Shown here piece after piece: positions 26,601 to 35,600 of a stretch of DNA of 64,000 nt. Both the position numbers and the translations under genes were made by a program. The stretch comes from Anodontia alba (taxonomy: Eukaryota; Mollusca; Bivalvia; Lucinida; Lucinidae): the NCBI GenBank assembly GCA_964016985.1, contig OZ024821.1, positions 92,060,093 to 92,124,092 on the forward strand, in the 5' to 3' direction. The stretch's first letter is position 1; every line of letters begins with the position of its first letter. The notes under the pieces were generated by a model. That model saw only the letters and a list, made by a program, of their open reading frames with translations. It was not told where the DNA came from and did no database searches.

Positions 26601-29600
26601 CATTAAAACTGTCTCCATGCAATAATTCCAACACACTGAATACAAATTTTCCTTTCTTTGAGAACTGGCTAAGGCTCTGTGTACCAATTTACGTATCTGT
26701 CAATTGGTCCAAATTTTCTGACACAGATTTCTTAATGTAATACAGCAGTAAACTTGTCTTGGCAGTATAGCAGGGTTTTAGTATTAGTTTGTTAGTACTG
26801 TATTTACCATAATTTATCGACATCTTAAACTCCCTCACAAACCTAACCTAAAATTTACACATCCATCTTCATAGCTGCAGATAAGAGGGGGTATTCCCAA
26901 AATCTTTTTATTTTTCTCAATGAAAACATATGTTGTGGGTACTCATTATATGTTTTCGTTGAGAAATAAGAAAAATATCAAAACTTTTTTTTTTTTTTTA
27001 ATTGAGCCTTACTCCTTGTTGATGTGTCTAAAAACTGTTGGCTAAGAGGCAAACATCACTACGACAGCTGATATAAGCCTTTCAGCCTGGGTACACTGTT
27101 GTCAGGCCTGTCTGTCTGAATACTTAGGGTAAGTAAGGTACCTTCCACAATTCTGTTAGGGCAGTTTGGTGCAGTAAAGCAGGTGAGAAGGCCAAATACA
27201 GTGACATATTCATCATACATGTAAAAAAGTATTCACTGGAGCATGTGAAAACCAAACTTGCATGACATACACAATGTCAAGGACATCGTGTATTTTTATA
27301 TGTACACATTTTCTTGTTTCTCCATGGAAACATATTTTGTAGGTACCTAAGTGAGGTGCTTTTAACCAGTACTCACATATTTTTGTAAAGTAAACAGAAC
27401 CCACAACATGTTGAATTAAAAAATACCAATACTTTTTGGTTGATAAAAGGAGCTATACTTAAGACCTTTTCTGAGACAACTACAGTGTGCTCTGTTACTG
27501 TCTAAAGAAGCACCTTTCAAGTGCCTTTAATGGTCTTTTAGTACCTGACATTTTATAATAGCAGTTTTTCGATTATTTCTCAAATTCAAAAGTAACACTA
27601 CCATTATAACCCTAAGTACTGGGACAGATCAGTGCTCAGGGTCTGAACTTTGAAACTCAGTCTAGCAGTTTTGGAGCCATAAACAAGTAGTAAAATGGAC
27701 CATAGGCTCTTTTTTCAATCCAAAAGTATTGATATTTTTCTTATTTCTCCACAAAAATGTATGTTGTGGGTACTCATTAGAAGCGCCTTGCTGCGGCGCT
27801 TCTAATGAGTACCCACAACATATGTTTTCGTGGAGAAATAAGAAAAATATTTACCGGATACCCTCCCTTATCTAGACCTATGTGGACGTTCAAAATTTAG
27901 TAGGAATATGGTAAAGAGTTTAGGTATCCCAACATTTAGGCTTACTACTATATGTTTTTACCTTTTATTTCTGAGACATCTACAGACTGTTGTCGCTCCT
28001 CTAATCGAGACGTGTCAGGATCATCTGTAGGGCATATAACTGTGTTAGAATCTAATACAAGCTGTTGATGAGAGTCGAATGACCGGAGATTATTTAGTAA
28101 TAGGCCACTGCTACCACCTTCATCAAATGCTGCTGACATCATGTGGAATAAGGGATCAACCTAAATATACAAATCATAATTCAGTGCTGTGAAAATAACC
28201 TGACCTTTCCAAATATATTTCAGTTTCATAACCCTGGAACAAGCATATTTTCATAGCTGGTATCAAGTGTCAGGCATTTCTCAAGTGGCAGGCTTTTCAA
28301 ACGATCAAAATTGTCTGTTTAAGTTAAAAAGTAGTGCTCAGTTATTAAATAATAAAATATCTTTCACTCTAAATAAATAAAATACAATATTAAAGTTCTT
28401 TTACTTTTCGATACTGTTCTTAGATGGCATTTCAGAAAAATATATTGACAAGTCTGATTTTCTCCAGTGAATTATAATTTTATCGAGACAATTGTTGTTA
28501 AGACAATATGACATTAAGAACTTTTAAAATCTAATATTTCCATAAGTATGACTGTAGGTCATTAGCAGCCAGACTAACTGCTTTGATGAGATGATTCTAA
28601 TGATGCTTACAATATAAACTAAACATTCTTTTTCAGTAGAGAAATAAAGCCAAATTTCAATAAAACATTTAAGAATAATAAAGCTTTTCTAAGTTCTAGG
28701 TAAAACTCATCACCTCTGTACAAACAAACATGGAACACACAATGAAGTCCTATGGCATTTGAAGGTTTTATACACATTTCAATGAAAACAAACATAAGCA
28801 TGTTGGCCTGGTAGTCCATATTGACCCTCAGACCAATATGGAGCTACTAGGCTGATATGCCTGGCAATGCGACAGTGGCCATGTAATAACCTCTAAATCT
28901 TACCTCAAATTCTAAATCAAATTTATTAACATTGATATTCTTCAAGTTGGTTTCCACTGTTTTACTCTTCCTCATCTATAAGCAAACAGACAAGAAACAT
29001 ACACAGGTTGTTTTCTTTCATACATACAGTATATAAAAGGTCCAGTAAAGAAAAGTACACGGATACATATTTTCTTATTTCTCCACAAAAAATGTTATGG
29101 ACACTCATTAATAGTGTCTGGGGAGGCACTTCTAATGAGTGCCTACAACATATGTTTCCACAAAAATAAGACAAATATTTATCATACATTTATTAGAAAA
29201 TATGTTCACTTTGCATATGTGATACTAACATGGCTTTCAAGCACATATCTCTCTTGTGGAGCGCAAAAGGTGTGATAATGGGTCACGTGGATGAGACAGC
29301 TTTTTTGCCCGGGCAAAAAACCCATATCACCAGGTCACGTGGGTGATACAGCTTTTTTGCACGGCCAAAAAATCCATATCATCACATTCGGAGGCTCGGC
29401 GGTCTTGCCTTTGACTCCACATACGATATCAAATAGGCGAACTTGCCGGAAAGAAAAAAGTCTGATAAATAGATTATGATACGGCAATTTTCATATCATA
29501 CCCCATATCAACCCTCAGGCCTTCGGTCCTCGGGCTGATAAGGGTGTCTCAGGCTGATATAGGGTATGATATGAAAATTACCATATAATAATCTCTATTT

Positions 29601-32600
29601 ATCTGACTTCTCTTATCCTGAGCTACAAAAATACCTAAATATTCAAAAACCACCTTCATACATAATAGCAAAATTTGAATTATGTCCACTTGGCCATCTG
29701 GTGATGTATCTATAAATGGTGGCTGAAATGCAAATGGTGTAAACCATGACTAATTTGCTCCTAAAGCACCTTGATCACAGTTTAACCCATTGTAGACTGA
29801 ATAGACCCTCCCACACAATATATTGGAAGAGTCTGATTTCAATTTTAGGTATGTCCAGCTATGAGATTTAGATATTCCTAGCGAAAAATGGCTAAACTAT
29901 TTGCAAACAGTGGAGACCCTGATCAGACGCCGTGTTCTGTGGCGTCTGATCTGGGTCTACACTGTTTGCCAATTACCCTTTTACAGGTCCTTCAAATACT
30001 ATGGATTAAGAGGCAGTTTTCAGTCCCTCAAAACACATACTGAATGTCTACAAGTATACCAACAAGTAACTAGAAATATGTTTGTAAAACACTATGCCCT
30101 AACAAAACGCTTGTTAATACATAATGCCAAAGTTGAAAAGGGGCATAACTCTAACAAAAGTAATCCAAAGTTCACCAAAATTTAATCTGGTCATCTACAC
30201 ATTGGTTCTAAACTGCCTGCAAAATTTCAGGAGCCTAACTGAAGTAGTTCTTTAGACATTTTGCTTATAAGAAAAGCGTGATGTAGCAACGAACGGACAA
30301 GCCCCAAGCAATATACCCTCCCAACTTCTTTGAAGTGGGGGTATAAACATGCAGATGCCATAATTATGGAACATAGCCCTCCCAAGGCATAATACTGCCC
30401 TTAGGCACAAGCTGTCTAGGAAGGATTTAGGAATAAACCTTTGAGTTTGTGGACCAACCCTTCCACTGTGCAAGTCTGAAGACAGTACTTTCCACAGTTA
30501 CTAAAAAAGCATAACATAATTACAGTATGATGGATGCACAGAGAGGGTAAAACCAGTATACTCATGTGCCTCCCTCATTTTTGAAGTGGGGATCTAATTA
30601 ACTGTGCCTAGAAAAAAATTATATCTGGCTCAGAGACTGTTCCTTTCACAACAAAATTTTTAATCCTTTAAATCAATAAATATTCCTGTGTATGGTCGGA
30701 ATGCAGAATATCTATGCCCCAACTTAATTAAACTTTTTTCAAGCTCAACTCGGTTGGGAATGAAATTTTGTCCTGCTAATAAATCTCAAATTACTAAAAC
30801 CTGCAAATTCTTTCTTGCTAAATATAGCTGAGCATGAAAAGTTTTTGCTAATAAATATGAAAATGCCAACTTTATTAAAAATAGCCTCAAAACGATATTT
30901 TTTATAAAATGCTGTAAAATAAAGTGAGCCATGTCATGGGGAAACAAACATTATAGCATATGCCAACAGCAAAATTTAGGCGAGTCTGTGCATTCGTCCA
31001 GTCTCGTCAGAACTATGCTGTTTGCTCATGTAAATAGTAGGCAAAGTACTAGACATATAGCCTTGGTAAGAAGCTAGGCTTGCACAATGAATAGGTTGAT
31101 TCAATGGAAAATCTGAAGAGCCATTATCTTGCAATGCAGCTCAATATACCGTATTCGACCAAATTACCGCACTGTGCGTTTAGGTTTTTCAAAATTACTA
31201 AGAAAACTTGTGGTAAAATATGTAACTACTTACTAAGGGTACACTTTAAAAAAGACAAGCAAAGGACTTATTTGATGCTGTTTATGCATTTTTTTTCTTC
31301 TGATTTTCTTTATAAAAGCATATGTTGCAGGTACTCATTAGATTTGCATCAACTTGTCGATGCAATTCAAATGGGTACCCACAACATATGCCATTATAAA
31401 GAAGTAGACAAAAAGTACACTGGCTTTAATCTGTAGACTAACGAATTGCTTGACTGTGCGCTTATATGGGTATGTGCGGTAATTAGCTCCAGACAATAGA
31501 GCGTATTCACAAAATATTTTTATTTCTCCATGAAAACATATGTTGTGGGTACTCATTAAAAGCACTTTGTGGCTGCATATGTTTTCATAGAGAAATAAGA
31601 ACAAGAGTTCTGCTGAAGGCTATGTCATGCCACGCAAATTTACAGTGAACTGTGAAATAATAGGCGAGGTCAAAAAAGGATACTACAGCTGTCTGAGTTG
31701 TCATCCCTAAGTGCAACCTTATACTAAGTATCATCAACGGACAAACTGCCAGAAAACTGGATCCCTACACCACCCCATATTAACAGCAGCGCGACAAAAA
31801 ATACAAAAGCTTTTTTGTTGAAAGAAAAAAAAAAAAAAAAAAAAAAAGCATTGTATCTGAGCTATTTTTTCTTTTATTTCTCCATGAAAACATACCTTAG
31901 CTACTCAGTGGAATCATCTCAGAGTAACAACTCAGTGGAATTATCTCAGAGTAACAACAACATATGTTCTCATGGAGAAATAAGAAAAAAATAGTTACCT
32001 GGATATCTCTCTTATCTAGTCCAATGCAGTTATGTAATTTTTTTTTCTTTGTCCTTTATAACTTTCATAATCACCATATGTATTTAGACAGACAGGCCTG
32101 AGCAAAGAGTGTAGACCCAGACGAGATGCCACAGACCGTGGCTTCTCATCTGGGTCTACACTGTTTGCCACTCAGTCAGGAATTTTTAGACACAACATTG
32201 GGTAGTAAATTGTACTTGTTCAATTTTTATAACTAGTATGGTAAGATGGTGTCCGAATACTTAGGGTAAATATGGTATGCACTGAAAGCCCAAGCAAGCA
32301 TGTTATCAAAAGGAGAGTACCTTTTTCTTTTTCTTCTGTTTTTCCTCCCCTTCATGTTCTCCCTCAGCCCCTTGTGGAGCCTCACCTTCCACTACAAATA
32401 TACAAGATGCTGTATCCATTTAACCCTTTAAGTACCTATCACATCTACAGCAGACATTCTGATTTTATTTTTTCAGTGAAAATAACTGATCCTGTGAATC
32501 ATCTGCCTAGCAGACAATCACAAGAAATGTCAAGTCTTATTTGTTCTGAAAAAAAATAACAAAAACATTTTAGAATGCTGCCTGTTAGAAATTTATTTTT

Positions 32601-35600
32601 CAGACAAAATCAAGCTTGGCATTTCATGTGAATTTTCTGCTTAGCAGACAACTTATGTGAAATGTCAAGTCATATTTTATCTGAAAATTAACAAAATAAA
32701 TTAACATGAATGAGATCTGCTAGAATTTTGCTTGGCACTCTATTTTTCAGATAAAATGAGTCATGTGAATTAAATCTTCTGCCTAGCAGACTATTTGTGC
32801 AAAATGTCAAGTATTATTTTCTTTGAAAAATAACAAAAGCATTTTTTTTTTCAGAATGATGTCTGCTAGAATTTTGCATGCCAATTTATTTTTCAGACAG
32901 AATAAGGCTTTGCATTTCGTGTGAATCATCTGCAGCCAGCAACATTTTATGTTACCTTATTTTCTCTGAAAAGAGTTTTAGAATGTTGTCTTCAACTATT
33001 TTGCTGCGTATTTTAAGGTTCAAATGAACATGGTAATATATCATGGATCACTGATACTGCAGATCAACATGCATGCAGTTGTAGCTGCATATAATAAGCA
33101 TAGTAACAGATACCGCGCTTTGTTCATCCGAAAAATGCTGATATCTTTCTTATTTTTTTCACGAAAACATATGTTGTGGGTACTCATTAGAAGTGCCTCA
33201 GCGAGGTGCTTCTAATGAGTACCCACAACATATGTTTTTGTAGAGAAATAAGAAAAATATTATGTGGATACCCCCTCTTATCTGTAGCTATAAGGTATGA
33301 ATTTCAGGGTAATAGTCATTATTCTGCACAATGAGCATATTTTGTTGGAACCCATCAGACTCTAACAACATATACAAAAATAACCAGATAAATATTTTCT
33401 TATTTTCTTCTAGCATACTAACAAGACTTGTTAGTTTATTCATTTGAATGAGTTTGACAGCATGTTTTCATGAAGAAATAAGCCAAGAGGCCCACAGGTC
33501 GACTTGCTCACCTGATGGAAACACATCATCATAATCCTGTTTTGGCAGCTGCCACGAATCAGTTTTCATTTACTCCTCTTATGATTTTTTTGGCACTGTA
33601 AGTATTTCAAATGTATGCAGAAAAGACAACATAGTTGGATACTGCCAATGAAATGTATCTTTAAAGTTCTGCCACAGAGCAAACTAGTCAACCCAGGTAT
33701 CTGTTTACTTTCTCAAGCCTAACATTAATACCACTTTTCATCTGAGAGTTCATGCTAGATGTTTTTCCCAACAAAAGCTCTATTGCTTATTACTACACAA
33801 AAACATGTTGTGGGTATTCATTAGAAGGACCTTGCTGAGTACCACAACAAATGTATTACTGCAGAAAAATATCAATATGTTTCAGCTGCAAATAAAATGC
33901 CTTATCATTAGCTATGATCTGGATACCCTGCTTTTCTGTCTGTTTAAGTACAATGTACCTTCTTCATTCTCCTCATTTTCTTTGTGTTTTTCTGAGCTTC
34001 TTCCTAGCCCGCTTAGAACCTTGTATGTCTCGGCATGAATGGCATCAACTCGACCGGCATAAATCTTAGCACTGGCATCTAGAGTAGTACTTGCAACCTG
34101 AAAAAAAAAAACATAGAGTTATGACCTGCACCACAAAAAGTGAACATATTAGTCTCAGATCTGTCTGCACATCTGTGTAAGATCTACTGGCAACCTAGAT
34201 AGTTCCAGCCGGCATGTTGATCCCATTGGTACTTGCCAATAACTGAAGGTACGTTGAAGTTTCTATGTGTAACAGAAGCCAAGATATAATTCAATATACA
34301 TATGGAAGTCGAGTTACAAGCCTGACCACGTATTGAGTTTGGCAAAAGTATGTCAAAAGTGACCTAGTTTTGTAACAAATCACCTTGGGTTATGGTAAAG
34401 TTTGAAAGTGGCTCAAACCTATAGAAGCCAAGCAAGGATTCCAATGCCAAAACAAAAATAGATCAAACTTCGGTGAAGTTGATGTCACAAAAGTATGTCA
34501 TCATGACCTGGTAGTCAGCAGAAGCATTAGAATAAGGTTCTTATAATGAACAGCCATACATAACATATATCCACTCAGACACATAAGAAATATATCAATA
34601 CTTTTTGCTTGAAAACAACCATTTATAAATTTAAAGCTATGGATCACCACTTCCACAAACTCCCAACACCTGAAAATCTGACTGGCTGCTGAAAAGTGAC
34701 ATTACATATTGCTCTCAATAGGAGGGGCTATCGGGCGAATGATTTTTCTTATTTCTTCATAAAAACATATGTTGTAGGTACTCATTAGAAGTATCTCACC
34801 AAGCCGCTTCTAATGAGTACCCACAACATATGTTTTCGGGGAGAAATTAAGAAAATATCAATACTTTTTGTTTGAAAAAAAAAGGGCCTTTTCAAAAGCT
34901 ATGATTACATACAATATCAAAGATGCATCAGATAACATACTAACCTGAAAATTTTCCAGTTCCTTTTTCTTAAGAAGTTCTGACATGTAATCTATAAGAT
35001 GAAGACCAAAGGCATTCTTGGCATTGATTTTCTGAAAGAAAATATGACATAACACTAGATAAGAATGTTGTCCCGATACTGATTATAATCGATCATCTGT
35101 CACTTTTGCCTCTTATGTGACTGATAATCGGAAAGAATTTTCAAATTTACTAAATCGGAAAATAAATTCTATTTTAGGAACACATTTTTTCTCACTTTTT
35201 ATTTTAATAGGCAAGTTGTAAAAAAAAAAAAAAAATGAAATACTAAGCTGTCTATTTGTGCTAGTTTAGATTTGTAGAATAAAATGAAGAAATTTGATTA
35301 AAAAAAAAAAAAAAAAAAAAAATAGCCTGAAATAAGCATACAACATAGCTATAGATAAGAGGGGGTATCTGCATAATATTTTTCTTATTTCTCATGAAAA
35401 CATATGTCGGCAAGGCATTTCTAATGAGTACCCACAACATATGTTTTTGTGGAGAAATAAGAAAGATATCAGCATTTTTAGGATGAAAAAACTACCTTAT
35501 CTGTTGCTATGTACAGGATAGGTTAAGTATATAGCATTAATGGAAAATCAGAAAACTGGTTGTTCTAGAAAGGTATGTTGTGAAGTGACTGTTCATGGAG

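Noticed and set aside
26325..27849. Strong hairpins as possible microRNA precursors
   Set aside because: The hairpins belong to dispersed MITE families D and B with many copies. Nothing distinguishes any one as a microRNA gene.
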